From NCBI RefSeq assembly GCF_039941195.1, contig NZ_JBDVFA010000103.1, positions 1-64,000 of the forward strand: a DNA stretch of 64,000 bases. Reading direction: 5' to 3'. The notes under the pieces were generated by a model that worked only from the letters and a program-made list of their open reading frames with translations, ran no database searches and was not told where the DNA came from. How positions within the stretch are numbered: the first letter of the stretch is position 1; each line of letters opens with the position of its first letter. Position numbers and translations under genes: made by a program. The stretch comes from Aurantibacter_A sp039941195 (GTDB taxonomy: Bacteria; Bacteroidota; Bacteroidia; Flavobacteriales; Flavobacteriaceae). Shown piece by piece: positions 9,558 through 18,855 of the stretch.

Positions 9558-11606
9558 TTACTTAATTATTAATTTTGCCTTTGCACTATTTTCAAATGGA
9601 ATTGTCATTTGCCATGACTTTGTTTTTGATTTTACAGATAGCTCAATTAAATCCGAATCACTTTTAAGAATTTTGGTCTTTAACTTTGGAGTCGCCCCCT
9701 CAGAAGGTACAAGTAACCAAACAAAGGTAGTGTCTGACGCTATTTGTGCGGTATAAGAACTAGAAATATTGGGTTCAAAAAGATTATACTCGGGACTATA
9801 CCAACCTTGAATTTCAGGAACTTCTTGACCTTTGGTAAATTTAATGTCAAATTCTCGCTTCCCTACTGGGATGACGGCAAGATTACCACGCTCATTACTT
9901 GTGGTAACAATCTGTTTGTGCTGTTCAACTTTGTTTTCCGGATGCCAATGCCATAAGGCATCAATAGTTCTGGGTTTGTTCGTTGTAATGCGATCTACAA
10001 CGACCCAAAATTCACCGCGTACATAGAAAACAGATCGCGTATGTTTTGCTTCACCTTCAACATTTATATATTGATCAAAAGAATTGGAGGCATAATCAAA
10101 ATCATTCTCTAGTTTAAAATAAGATTTATCTAAAGGTTTTTTAGCGAGTCTTGGACCTGCTTTTTGACCTTTACCATCAATTAGAATGAGGTTATGACCT
10201 ACACTTCCTTTTGCGTACGGACGGAATTTTTCAGCTACTTCACCTGTATAGGCAAAACGCCCAGCGTCCACCAAAAAATCTCTGCCAAAAGCATGTATGG
10301 AGAGGTGCAACTTATCATTATGTTGGTGTCCACTGCCCCAAGGTCCGATATCAAAGAAAGACCAATGCGCATCTTTGTCAAAACCACTTCGTGAAATTAA
10401 ATGCCCTGCCCAAGGATAAAAATAGGAAGGACCATCAGTAGGTTTTACTCCCGATTTGCCATTGGTAGCAATATATTCCCAATCGGGGTGATTGAAGTTT
10501 TTTGCTCCATTTAAAATGTAGTTTACATCACTGCCTTTGTCGCCATCATTGTTTAACGCTCTTAACCCATTCGGGCGAACCATATGTGATATATACTGAT
10601 ACATATTCTCAATGGTTTTATTGAAAAAATCAGGAAGCTCTTTATTTACATTATCACAGATACTCTTAAATAACTGAAATTGTAACATAGATACATTGTG
10701 GTAGTGCGAGGTTAGTTCGGTTTGCACACCGTCAGCATAAATTTGCTTTTTCATACTTTCAGTCATGGTTTCTATAGTATAGTTCAACCAATCATCAGAT
10801 TTTTTTAATTCCGGAAAATAAGCAGCAACAGTTGCCAATGCCGAAATTTCCATTGTTAACCAATTGTTTTGTGAGTGAAAATTTCTATTGTAGTGCGCAT
10901 GGTCGGGTAAACTTGATAAAATCAAAATTTTAGTTGCTGGGGTGACATACTCATTATTAATCATTCCATAGAAAATTTTAGTCCACCTTTTTGCGCGTGC
11001 GGCCACTTCTAATCCGCGCCATATTGAAGTGCCGCTTTTAACAGCAGGGTAGGGCATGCTTTTGATGATAAAATCACGTAAAAACAAATCCATGAATTTG
11101 GCGTATTTCGGATTTCCTGTTTTTAAATAGGTTGTATAGACTTCAAAAAGTTGCGTATGCCGATTCGATAGCCAAGCCCATTCTTTATCCGTATTTGGCC
11201 CTTTGTAATACCAATCGCGATGACCATCGGCACCCACAGGAACTTTTCCTCTCACATTTTGTATGATGTAAACATCGGTTAAAGTGGTGTCGGATGTTGC
11301 ATTTGTTTTATTCGTCTCTTGCGGTTTGGCTTTTCGCAAGTCACTTGCCATTTGCCCGTTGCGATAATAGGCTAATAATTGTTTGGATGCCTCTACTATA
11401 TCACCTTTTTCCTTAGCTTGTTTTACATGTTCTAAACCTTTGTAGTCTAAGTTATATTGGTCTAACATATTTGATACAATTGCAGGATAGTTATCGTAAA
11501 GGTCTTCTATTGTCGTTATTTTTTCCCAACTTTCTTGGGCTGAGGTTTGTATAACTATTCCGAATAAAATTGCAAATAGTAAAAGTGATTTTGAGATTTT
11601 TAACAT
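9558..11606 (-). CDS. Heparinase II/III-family polysaccharide lyase
   Basis: 682 residues from the ATG at 11606 (MLKISKSLLLFA, a signal peptide); 25 in-frame residues upstream are not protein-like. An N-terminal alpha/alpha-toroid (about 40-390) with conserved RNFHSQNNW and LTSHYHNV is followed by a beta-sandwich heparinase II/III domain containing GSGHQHNDKLHLSIHAFG and LVDAGRFAYTG. These residues carry the His/Tyr machinery that lyases of this fold use for beta-elimination of uronic-acid polysaccharides (heparin, alginate or related). It is probably periplasmic or surface-exposed. There is no SusC/SusD pair or sulfatase next to it, so the substrate class (for example PL12, PL15, PL17 or PL21) cannot be settled here. 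Confidence 0.87.
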   Translation of the reverse strand: MLKISKSLLLFAILFGIVIQTSAQESWEKITTIEDLYDNYPAIVSNMLDQYNLDYKGLEHVKQAKEKGDIVEASKQLLAYYRNGQMASDLRKAKPQETNKTNATSDTTLTDVYIIQNVRGKVPVGADGHRDWYYKGPNTDKEWAWLSNRHTQLFEVYTTYLKTGNPKYAKFMDLFLRDFIIKSMPYPAVKSGTSIWRGLEVAARAKRWTKIFYGMINNEYVTPATKILILSSLPDHAHYNRNFHSQNNWLTMEISALATVAAYFPELKKSDDWLNYTIETMTESMKKQIYADGVQTELTSHYHNVSMLQFQLFKSICDNVNKELPDFFNKTIENMYQYISHMVRPNGLRALNNDGDKGSDVNYILNGAKNFNHPDWEYIATNGKSGVKPTDGPSYFYPWAGHLISRSGFDKDAHWSFFDIGPWGSGHQHNDKLHLSIHAFGRDFLVDAGRFAYTGEVAEKFRPYAKGSVGHNLILIDGKGQKAGPRLAKKPLDKSYFKLENDFDYASNSFDQYINVEGEAKHTRSVFYVRGEFWVVVDRITTNKPRTIDALWHWHPENKVEQHKQIVTTSNERGNLAVIPVGKREFDIKFTKGQEVPEIQGWYSPEYNLFEPNISSSYTAQIASDTTFVWLLVPSEGATPKLKTKILKSDSDLIELSVKSKTKSWQMTIPFENSAKAKLIIK

Positions 11607-11821
11607 GAGTTTTAAAATGTTTTTGGTTTGGTTTTGTCTAGTGTAAAGTTGTTGGTCACATCTTTTGTTTTGTACCCCCAATTTAACGAATACAAATCGA
11701 AATAGAAATCACTAATTACAGTAAAAACAGATGGACTAATAAATGTGATATAGGTAGACTGATTTTCATATTTCTTTATTACATTCATAGTATCCAAACC
11801 ATTTAAATCTCCATTAGTATT

Positions 11822-13375
11822 ATGAAAGGAATTTTCAAAAAATGTACGGTAGTATTTTGGCTTGTAGCAGCTACAATGTACAGTCAAACAAAATCACAAG
11901 CCCTAGCTAAAATTAATACCGAAGGTTTTCAAAAATCTCAAGTAATGAACCTAGTTACAGACCTGTCTGATGTTTATGGTCCTAGATTAACAGGAACAGA
12001 TCAATATTTAACGGCCGCAGAATGGGCAAAGAAAACGATGGAAAGTTGGGGTGTAGATAAAGTGTATTTTGAAAATTATTGTGACGATTGTATGGGTTGG
12101 GAGGTAAACTCATTTAATATGGAAATGACAGAGCCGGCATACATGAAAATACAAGCCTATCCGTATGCATGGACGGAAAGTTCAAAAGGGGAACAAATTG
12201 GTGAATTAATCTGGATTGAAAATCATGATGATTTAGAAAAAGTAAAAAAAGAATGGAGTGGTAAACTGCAAGGAAAAACAGTTATTATTGGAGCAGCTCC
12301 AAAACAAAATATGTTGTTCGATGCACTTTCAACTCGTTATACCGAAGAGGAAATTGAAGAAGCAGAAAAATCAATCGTTCCAGCACCTACTAATCCTTTA
12401 GGGCCATCAATTGGAAACGTTGAATTAATAAAAAATATAGACGCTATTTTTAATAGCATTATGAGAAAGAATGATGGCTTTTTTGAATTCTTAAAAGAAG
12501 AAGGTGCTTTGAGTATTTTAGGAACTACACCTTTTTATCCAGGTATTCTTCACCCTAGTGGCACTTATAATTTTAGAGAAAGTCATGTAAAACCATTACC
12601 ATATTTTGCACTTTCACCTGAAAATTTTGGAAAATTAAGCCGTTTAATAGGAAGGGGAATAAATCCTAAAATTAAATTCCATTTAGATTCTGAACTTTAT
12701 TTAAAACCAGAAAACAATGTAAATATAATAGGGGAAATTACAGGGACTGATTCAAAATTAAAGGATGAAGTTGTAATGATTGGTGCCCATTTCGATTCCT
12801 GGCACCCCGCTTCTGGTGCAACAGATAATGGTGCAGGTACTGCTGTAATGATGGAAGTGATGCGAATTATTAAAGCAACAGGAGTAAAACCAAAACGTAC
12901 GATTAGAATTGCCTTATGGGGAGGCGAAGAACAAGGCTATGTTGGTTCCATGGCATATGCTCAAGAGCACTATGGAAAAGTAAAAGAGACTACACGTAAA
13001 AAGGAAGTTGAGAAAATCTCTGCATACTTAAATATGGATAATGGTGCGGGACAAATGCGGGGTATTTATTTGCAAGGCAATGAAGCTGTAAAACCAATTT
13101 TTGAAGAAATGTTAGCACCCTATTCGCATTTAGATGTGGATAATCTAACGATTCAGAATACAAATTTTACTGATCACGATGTTTTCGATTATTATAAGAT
13201 ACCAGGGTTTCAGATTATTCAAGATAAATTAAACTATAGCACTGTAACACATCATACAAATTTAGATGCTTTAGAATATGTTCCAGAACGCGATATGAAA
13301 ATTAATGCCACTGTAATTGCGGCACTTGTGTATCAAATAGCACAAAAAGAAACGCGAATGCCAAGGGAAGATTAG
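11822..13375 (+). CDS. M28 family metallopeptidase (secreted)
   Basis: 517 residues with a signal peptide (about 1-21, cleaved near MYSQ). A PA-like insert (about 130-290) precedes a zinc aminopeptidase/carboxypeptidase core. Ligands of the two-zinc site can be read in order: His and Asp in IGAHFDSWHPASGATDNGAG, Glu-Glu in WGGEEQGYVGS, Asp in LNMDNGAG and a terminal His in VTHHTNLD. Such enzymes trim peptides in the periplasm or outside the cell. It is convergent with a second M28 gene only 8 bp away, which differs in domain spacing, so this is not a simple tandem duplication. Confidence 0.9.
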   Translation: MKGIFKKCTVVFWLVAATMYSQTKSQALAKINTEGFQKSQVMNLVTDLSDVYGPRLTGTDQYLTAAEWAKKTMESWGVDKVYFENYCDDCMGWEVNSFNMEMTEPAYMKIQAYPYAWTESSKGEQIGELIWIENHDDLEKVKKEWSGKLQGKTVIIGAAPKQNMLFDALSTRYTEEEIEEAEKSIVPAPTNPLGPSIGNVELIKNIDAIFNSIMRKNDGFFEFLKEEGALSILGTTPFYPGILHPSGTYNFRESHVKPLPYFALSPENFGKLSRLIGRGINPKIKFHLDSELYLKPENNVNIIGEITGTDSKLKDEVVMIGAHFDSWHPASGATDNGAGTAVMMEVMRIIKATGVKPKRTIRIALWGGEEQGYVGSMAYAQEHYGKVKETTRKKEVEKISAYLNMDNGAGQMRGIYLQGNEAVKPIFEEMLAPYSHLDVDNLTIQNTNFTDHDVFDYYKIPGFQIIQDKLNYSTVTHHTNLDALEYVPERDMKINATVIAALVYQIAQKETRMPRED

Positions 13376-13383
13376 TGGTATGC

Positions 13384-14997
13384 TTATTCTCTAGCGGCCT
13401 TAAACTCACTACCCTCGTTCCATTTTGGAAAGTAATCCTCATTGGCTAATTTTAAACCTACATTAAAAAGTAATTGTAAATCTAATCGCACGCCACTTAA
13501 CTCGGTCGTTTCAGAATCGTACTCATCGGAGGGTTGATGATATTTATTAATAAGATAATAGTTCTTAAGCTCTTTTATTTCATCAATACTATATTCAAAA
13601 CCTTCGTAAGAACCACTAGCGTATAAAGCAGGAATGCCAATTTTAGCAAAATTAAAATGATCTGATCTGAAGAAGTACCCTTTTTCAGGATCTGGATCAG
13701 GAATTATATATCGGTTTTGTTTCAGCGCTGCTTTTTTAGCATATTCGTCCATTTCAGATTGACCATAACCGGTAATCGTCAAATCTTTCATTTCTCCTGG
13801 ACTAGCCAAAGCATCAATATTAATATTTGCTACTGTTTTTTTTGGATCAAATATTGGATTTTCTGCATAGTATGCTGAACCTAATAAGCCTTGCTCTTCC
13901 CCTGTAAGCGCCATAAAAACAACAGAACGTTTTGTGTTATCACTTTTTTTGAAGGCTTCAGCAATTGCCAACAAACCCGCAGTACCAGAAGCATTGTCTA
14001 TTGCTCCGTTATATATTGAATCTCCATTAATTGCCTTACCAATTCCAAAATGATCCCAATGCGCAGAGTAAATTATACATTCATCTTTTCTATCGGTACC
14101 TGGAACGACGGCAATGACGTTTTTAGAAACATCTTTTTTTATAGTGTTTTTAATAGCAACGGAGGTATTTAATTCTAATGGAATGGGTTTAAAGTTTTTA
14201 TTTCTTGCCAGTGCTTTATAATCTTGACCTTTCATAGTGGAGGCATTAAATATTTTTTGAGCACTTTCACCGCTTATCCATGATTCAACATTAAGTAGTG
14301 TTAAATCACTGGTAATTACTAATCGGGAACCAGTCCAACCCGATTCAATTACATTCCAGCCATAAGATGCTGGCTCTGTATCATGAATAATAATTAGACC
14401 ATCGGCACCTTGTCGTGCTGCTTCTTCGAACTTATACGTCCAACGACCATAGTAGGTCATTTCATTACCTTTAAATAACGTTGAATCACCAGAATTAAAA
14501 CCAGGGTCATTAATTAAAACTACAGCAGTCTTACCTTTCCAATCGACACCCCCATAATCATTCCATTCATATTCCGGAGCAACAACTCCATAACCAGCAA
14601 ACACAAGTTCAGAATTAGTAAGACTAACTTCAGATACTTGTTTATTGGTGGTTGCAACAAAATCTTTTAAAAGGTCTAAATTAAAACTACCTTCTTTACC
14701 AGAAATAATCATTTTTTCAGTAGGAGCTCCTGTTATTTCTACCATCGGTACCTCTTGAAAAAAGCTCGTCCCATTTCCAGGTGAAAGCCCTAATTCTTTA
14801 AACGCATTCTCTAAATAGTTTACCGTCTTTACTTCACCTTCAGTAAATGGTTTCCGCCCTAGAAATTCATCAGAAGCAAGCCGTTCAATATGTTTGGCTA
14901 AAGTGGTTTGATTTACTTCAGCCATTTCGGATTTTTTTGTTTCCGTGGTACAACTAATGAATACAATGCAAACTAAAAATGTAAGGTAATTTTTCAT
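13384..14997 (-). CDS. M28 family metallopeptidase (lipoprotein with PA domain)
   Basis: 537 residues with a lipobox (IVFISC, lipidated Cys at about 16). A PA domain (about 115-250) is inserted ahead of the zinc-binding core. Metal ligands: His-Asp in SAHWDHFGIG, Asp in GAIDNASGTAGL, Glu-Glu in ALTGEEQGLLGS, Asp in NIDALASPG and His in FFRSDHFNFAKIG. It should be an outer-membrane- or inner-membrane-anchored aminopeptidase acting in the periplasm. It ends 8 bp from the end of the convergent M28 gene, so the two transcripts probably overlap at their 3' ends. Confidence 0.9.
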   Translation of the reverse strand: MKNYLTFLVCIVFISCTTETKKSEMAEVNQTTLAKHIERLASDEFLGRKPFTEGEVKTVNYLENAFKELGLSPGNGTSFFQEVPMVEITGAPTEKMIISGKEGSFNLDLLKDFVATTNKQVSEVSLTNSELVFAGYGVVAPEYEWNDYGGVDWKGKTAVVLINDPGFNSGDSTLFKGNEMTYYGRWTYKFEEAARQGADGLIIIHDTEPASYGWNVIESGWTGSRLVITSDLTLLNVESWISGESAQKIFNASTMKGQDYKALARNKNFKPIPLELNTSVAIKNTIKKDVSKNVIAVVPGTDRKDECIIYSAHWDHFGIGKAINGDSIYNGAIDNASGTAGLLAIAEAFKKSDNTKRSVVFMALTGEEQGLLGSAYYAENPIFDPKKTVANINIDALASPGEMKDLTITGYGQSEMDEYAKKAALKQNRYIIPDPDPEKGYFFRSDHFNFAKIGIPALYASGSYEGFEYSIDEIKELKNYYLINKYHQPSDEYDSETTELSGVRLDLQLLFNVGLKLANEDYFPKWNEGSEFKAARE

Positions 14998-15278
14998 TAT
15001 TGATAGTGTAAATTAATTTCAAGAAGTAATTTCAGTTAATGCTAGAACAGGGGAGAGTGTTGTATTGATTAATACTTAATTTAAAAATACAAAAAAGTAC
15101 TGGACCATAAACAGATAAAAAATACTTTGCATTTTGCATTCTAATATGAGTAGTGCTTCACTATTATTTTATATGCTGCCATTGGTGCTTGAGGTAATAA
15201 TTTCATTTCTTGATTGAAGTCAATGTATAGTTATTTAATCTTTATGAACTTTGTCTCAATGATATTCAAAAAAGCACC

Positions 15279-15905
15279 ATGAACAAATCTGAGAAATTTT
15301 GGAATAAGCTTTCTAAGAATTATGATAAAAAAGCGAAAGACAAAACCTATGAGCAAATCTTAGCGAGAACGCCAAAATATTTAAAAGCAGATGCTGTACT
15401 ACTCGATTTCGCTTGTGCTACAGGGTTATATGCCATAGCATTCTCGAAGAAGGTCGAGAAGATTGAAGCTTTCGATACATCCTCCAAAATGATAGCCATT
15501 GCTAAAAATAATGCAAAAGGATATGATAATATCTCATTTTCCCAAACAACATTATTCGATGCAAAATATGAGGAGGGTAGTTTCGACACTATTTTGGCGT
15601 TTAATATATTGCTCTATTTTAAAGACAACAAAGAGGTATTAAACCGAATGAATAAATTATTAAAACCAAACGGACGTATTATTACATCGACCGCTTGTCT
15701 AAAAGAAAAGAGATCATTTATAGCTGTTTTTTCTGGGTGTATTATCTACTTTTTAAAAAAAATTGGCATCTTACCGTATTTAAAATTTTTAAGTATCGTA
15801 GAATTAAAAGAGTCTATAACAAGAGCTGGTTTCGAAATAGTAGAAGCCGATATTTTAATTGATAAACCAGCAACCGAATATTTTATTGTAGCTCAAAAAA
15901 TATAG
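15279..15905 (+). CDS. Class I SAM-dependent methyltransferase
   Basis: 208 residues. The Rossmann fold has the SAM-binding motif LLDFACATGLYAIAF (motif I, with Ala-Cys in place of the usual Gly-x-Gly), an acidic motif II (KIEAFDTSSKM) and FDTILAFNILLYF (motif IV). The family acts on small molecules or proteins; the substrate is not identifiable. It ends 7 bp from a convergent Crp/Fnr gene. A 6-bp inverted repeat (ATAGTA GTT TACTAT) spans the junction and might terminate weakly. Confidence 0.82.
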   Translation: MNKSEKFWNKLSKNYDKKAKDKTYEQILARTPKYLKADAVLLDFACATGLYAIAFSKKVEKIEAFDTSSKMIAIAKNNAKGYDNISFSQTTLFDAKYEEGSFDTILAFNILLYFKDNKEVLNRMNKLLKPNGRIITSTACLKEKRSFIAVFSGCIIYFLKKIGILPYLKFLSIVELKESITRAGFEIVEADILIDKPATEYFIVAQKI

Positions 15906-15912
15906 TAGTTTA

Positions 15913-16488
15913 CTATTTCTCTGTAATTCTTTTTCGAATTCGACTTAGTGTTTCTGGTTTTATACCGAGATAACTCGCTAATTGATATTGCGGTACTCGA
16001 TTAATTAAACTTGGTTTGTTCGCTAACAAATCGAGATATTTGTTTTCAGGATTTAGCGCATTAAACCGTTCTATTCCGGCTATTTTTTCACCCATCATTT
16101 TTTCAAACTCTACGCGACATATAGTTTCGAAGCGAGGATATTTTTTATACAGCGCTGCTTCTTTTTCGGCATTTAAAACGGCAACAGTTGTTTTTTCACT
16201 ACAAACAAAAAAATAAGCAGAAGGTTTTTTACTTGACAGACTATGCATATCAGCAGCAGAATCTCCTTCGATATAAAAATCTAACGTATGCTCCTCACCA
16301 TCTTCAAGCAAATATTTTCTAATGCAACCTTCAATAACAACATATGAGTCTTTAGCTATTTTTCCTGGTTTCAATAAAAATGTACCTTTTTCAAAAGTCT
16401 TCATCGGAAAACTTTCTTCAATAGACAAAATCTCTTCTTCCGATAATTTCGTTATTTGGTTTAATTGTGCTGCTAATACGTTTGTCAT
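15913..16488 (-). CDS. Crp/Fnr-family transcriptional regulator
   Basis: 191 residues: a cyclic-nucleotide-binding-like domain (about 15-130; EKGTFLLKPGKIAKDSYVVIEG) and a short C-terminal HTH (about 145-190; YQLASYLGIKPETLSRIRKRI). The CX-cysteine set of FNR is absent, so oxygen sensing through an iron-sulfur cluster is unlikely. The binding-domain Arg typical of cAMP sensors is not obvious, as in many Bacteroidetes homologues. It lies downstream of and convergent with a methyltransferase gene. A CRP-consensus-like site lies at 25058-25075 in this window, but nothing ties this protein to it. Confidence 0.88.
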   Translation of the reverse strand: MTNVLAAQLNQITKLSEEEILSIEESFPMKTFEKGTFLLKPGKIAKDSYVVIEGCIRKYLLEDGEEHTLDFYIEGDSAADMHSLSSKKPSAYFFVCSEKTTVAVLNAEKEAALYKKYPRFETICRVEFEKMMGEKIAGIERFNALNPENKYLDLLANKPSLINRVPQYQLASYLGIKPETLSRIRKRITEK

Positions 16489-16517
16489 CTTTTAAAATAG
16501 TTGCACTCTAGGAAAAA

Positions 16518-18173
16518 TTATTTAGTAATAACTTTTACGTCTTTAAACATATAGGGGTTACTACTTACCATTAATTCTTTTCCGCTCGCGGTAGTCACAT
16601 TTTTAAGAATAACTTCTTTAGTTTTTACAGAAGGATACTCTTCCTGGTATGAGGCATCAGTCATATTCTTATTAAAATTGTTGAAAATTGCAGGACCCAG
16701 ATAGTCATCAGGATGGTTCGTATCTTTTATTTGAAGATTTTCAATTGTGATTTTTTCAGGCATATAACAGATATATCCAAAATCGTGCTTGCCAGTATAC
16801 GTTCCACCAAATAAACTAGCGCTGGTAGGTTTTCTTCCTCCTGAAGGTACAAAAACACAATCTTTAATAAATACTTCTCCTTGCCATGTACTTCCATAAT
16901 CAGAGCGCAGGTTGATTAAATTTCTACCATTTATGGTACTGTTTTCAACAACTAGCGTTCCACAACCAATTGCATTAATCCCCATATGACCCAAAGTTGA
17001 ATTTCGAATGGTTGCATTGGCAACTCCCTTATGTGCATCGAATCTAGAAAAGGTGCAATTATCATAAACTAGATTTTTTGAATAATTAGAACTTTGAAGT
17101 CCCCAATAAGCTCCATCATTAATGTCGTTTGTTTGACTACAATTTTCTACGGTTACATTAAGCGACCGTGTAAGTGAAAGATCATAACTTCCCATAGAAA
17201 CAGGTTTCCCTGCGGAACCTATAGTACGATACATTTTGTGGCCCGTAAGAATTGTGTTTTTAATGGTAATATAAGCACAGTCGCGCGTGCTTACGAAACC
17301 TCTATAGGGAGCACCATGTTCTCCTTCACCTTTAATGTGATGTTCCAAACCGTCAACAATTACGTTGGAACGACCAATTACCATATTACGACTGTAATAG
17401 GTGTATTTAGAGGCTGCCTTATTAGCAATAGTAGTAAAATGACCACCAGTAATATATAATGTTGTTTTATCTATTGGTAAAGCGGTTGCTTTAGTAATCT
17501 GGTCAAAGTCCCAAATTATTGGTGCATCCATGTCCACATTCCCATTTTTATCTACTACGAAAATATCGGTCTGATCTGATCCGTTGTCTTGGTTTAATCC
17601 ATAGCGGATGTAGTGTTTTGTATTGGAATTAGTTACCGTAATCAAGCTCGATTCCTCCAAAGAAATATCAATTTTCTTTTGATTCTTTTTTAGTGATTTT
17701 AAGCCATTTAGTTTAAATGGTTCGTTGCTAGAACGAACTAGAAAAATAGAAGTGTCTTTATTTTCAATATTCGTGTCATCAATTATAAAAGAGGCATTTC
17801 CAAAATCGGTGTCTGTTTTTATAACTGCAGAACGGTCTTTTCCTCCAATATAATAAGTGAAACCTTCATCTGCCTTCACTTTTAAATTGTGCGCATTGGC
17901 AAATGCATGAGTTGCCGCAATAGCATCCATGTCATCCGTTTTACCATCACCTATAGCATTAAAATCACTGTATAGAATAACTCCCTTTTTCTTAAAATTT
18001 TTGATGTTTTTTCGTGAAACATTTACGTGTAACACACCACTTTCATTTTCAAATACTTTGGTCTCTTTCTTTTTTGAAGTGATTACCACATTTTCAGGTG
18101 GATTTTCAACTTGACCGTAGGTTACAAAAAAAAAGGAAAATAAACTGGCAATTAGTAAAGAACGCTTTATCAT
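16518..18173 (-). CDS. Right-handed parallel beta-helix protein (pectate-lyase superfamily)
   Basis: 551 residues with a signal peptide (about 1-20). The opening of the mature domain (YSDFNAIGDGKTDDMDAI) is the hallmark start of pectate-lyase-superfamily/GH28-like beta-helix proteins. Many short repeating strands follow, with Asn ladders such as NVTVENCSQTND and VVENSTINGRNL. These proteins bind or cleave polysaccharides outside the cytoplasm. A catalytic set cannot be assigned by eye, and polygalacturonase-type Asp triplets are not evident. No SusC/SusD genes flank it. Confidence 0.8.
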   Translation of the reverse strand: MIKRSLLIASLFSFFFVTYGQVENPPENVVITSKKKETKVFENESGVLHVNVSRKNIKNFKKKGVILYSDFNAIGDGKTDDMDAIAATHAFANAHNLKVKADEGFTYYIGGKDRSAVIKTDTDFGNASFIIDDTNIENKDTSIFLVRSSNEPFKLNGLKSLKKNQKKIDISLEESSLITVTNSNTKHYIRYGLNQDNGSDQTDIFVVDKNGNVDMDAPIIWDFDQITKATALPIDKTTLYITGGHFTTIANKAASKYTYYSRNMVIGRSNVIVDGLEHHIKGEGEHGAPYRGFVSTRDCAYITIKNTILTGHKMYRTIGSAGKPVSMGSYDLSLTRSLNVTVENCSQTNDINDGAYWGLQSSNYSKNLVYDNCTFSRFDAHKGVANATIRNSTLGHMGINAIGCGTLVVENSTINGRNLINLRSDYGSTWQGEVFIKDCVFVPSGGRKPTSASLFGGTYTGKHDFGYICYMPEKITIENLQIKDTNHPDDYLGPAIFNNFNKNMTDASYQEEYPSVKTKEVILKNVTTASGKELMVSSNPYMFKDVKVITK

Positions 18174-18330
18174 GAACTCATATTAGTTATTAATAATTTT
18201 TATTAAAATTATCATATTTATATGTGGTTAGTGTCATGTAATTTACACCAATTTAGCAATTAAATGTTGAATAGAAAATTGGAAAGAAATCTATTTGTAA
18301 GATTATTTTTAGACATAGAAATTTTTGGCA

Positions 18331-18702
18331 TTACGTTTTTTCTACGCGTAGTATTTTTTCCATTTTTCTGCCCTTGGCTAACTCATCTACTAGTTTGTCT
18401 AAAAATCGAACCTGTTGAGTTAAAGGGTTGTCTATTTCTTCAATACGATACCCGCAAATAACACCTTTAATAAGATGGGCATTAGCATTTAAATTCGCCT
18501 TCTCAAAAAACGATTTAAAAGTAGTTTTATTCGCTACATAATATTCAATATTTTTATCATCATACCCCGTAAGCCAGGAAATTACAGTATGCAATTCTTC
18601 CTTTGTTCTTCCTTTTTTTTCAACCTTGGATAAGTAATGCGGATAAACAGATGAAAATGTCATCTTCGCCATACGTTCATTATGTGCTGCTGTAACTTTC
18701 AT
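18331..18702 (-). CDS. DUF2200 family protein
   Basis: 123 residues matching the DUF2200 family over the full length. It begins with HNERMAKMTFSSVYPHY and carries the conserved VISWLTGYD and FLDKLVDELAKGR-type segments near the C-terminus. The family is small, cytoplasmic and of unknown function. It stands alone between the beta-helix gene and the MFS gene. No signal peptide or membrane segment is visible. Confidence 0.85.
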   Translation of the reverse strand: MKVTAAHNERMAKMTFSSVYPHYLSKVEKKGRTKEELHTVISWLTGYDDKNIEYYVANKTTFKSFFEKANLNANAHLIKGVICGYRIEEIDNPLTQQVRFLDKLVDELAKGRKMEKILRVEKT

Positions 18703-18855
18703 TGCTTTTAATTAAGTATTAAATTAAATAAGTTTAAAGGTGTTTTTGCGTAAAATGGTAATTTGATTATAAGATAAGAAAAACAGAATATTTTTTAAGT
18801 TAGGTCCTATCTATTACAACATAAAATAAATACTTTAAGTAAGTAAAATACTTAA

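Noticed and set aside
11612..11887. 91-codon minus-strand frame overlapping the M28 gene start
   Set aside because: It overlaps the signal peptide coding region of the M28 gene and the upstream leader of the lyase gene; no family or promoter supports it.
18752..18761. AAAATGGTAA upstream of the DUF2200 gene as a fourth copy of the shared box
   Set aside because: The flanking bases differ and no CAAnTTTG element lies 39 bp away, so it lacks the architecture of the three accepted sites.
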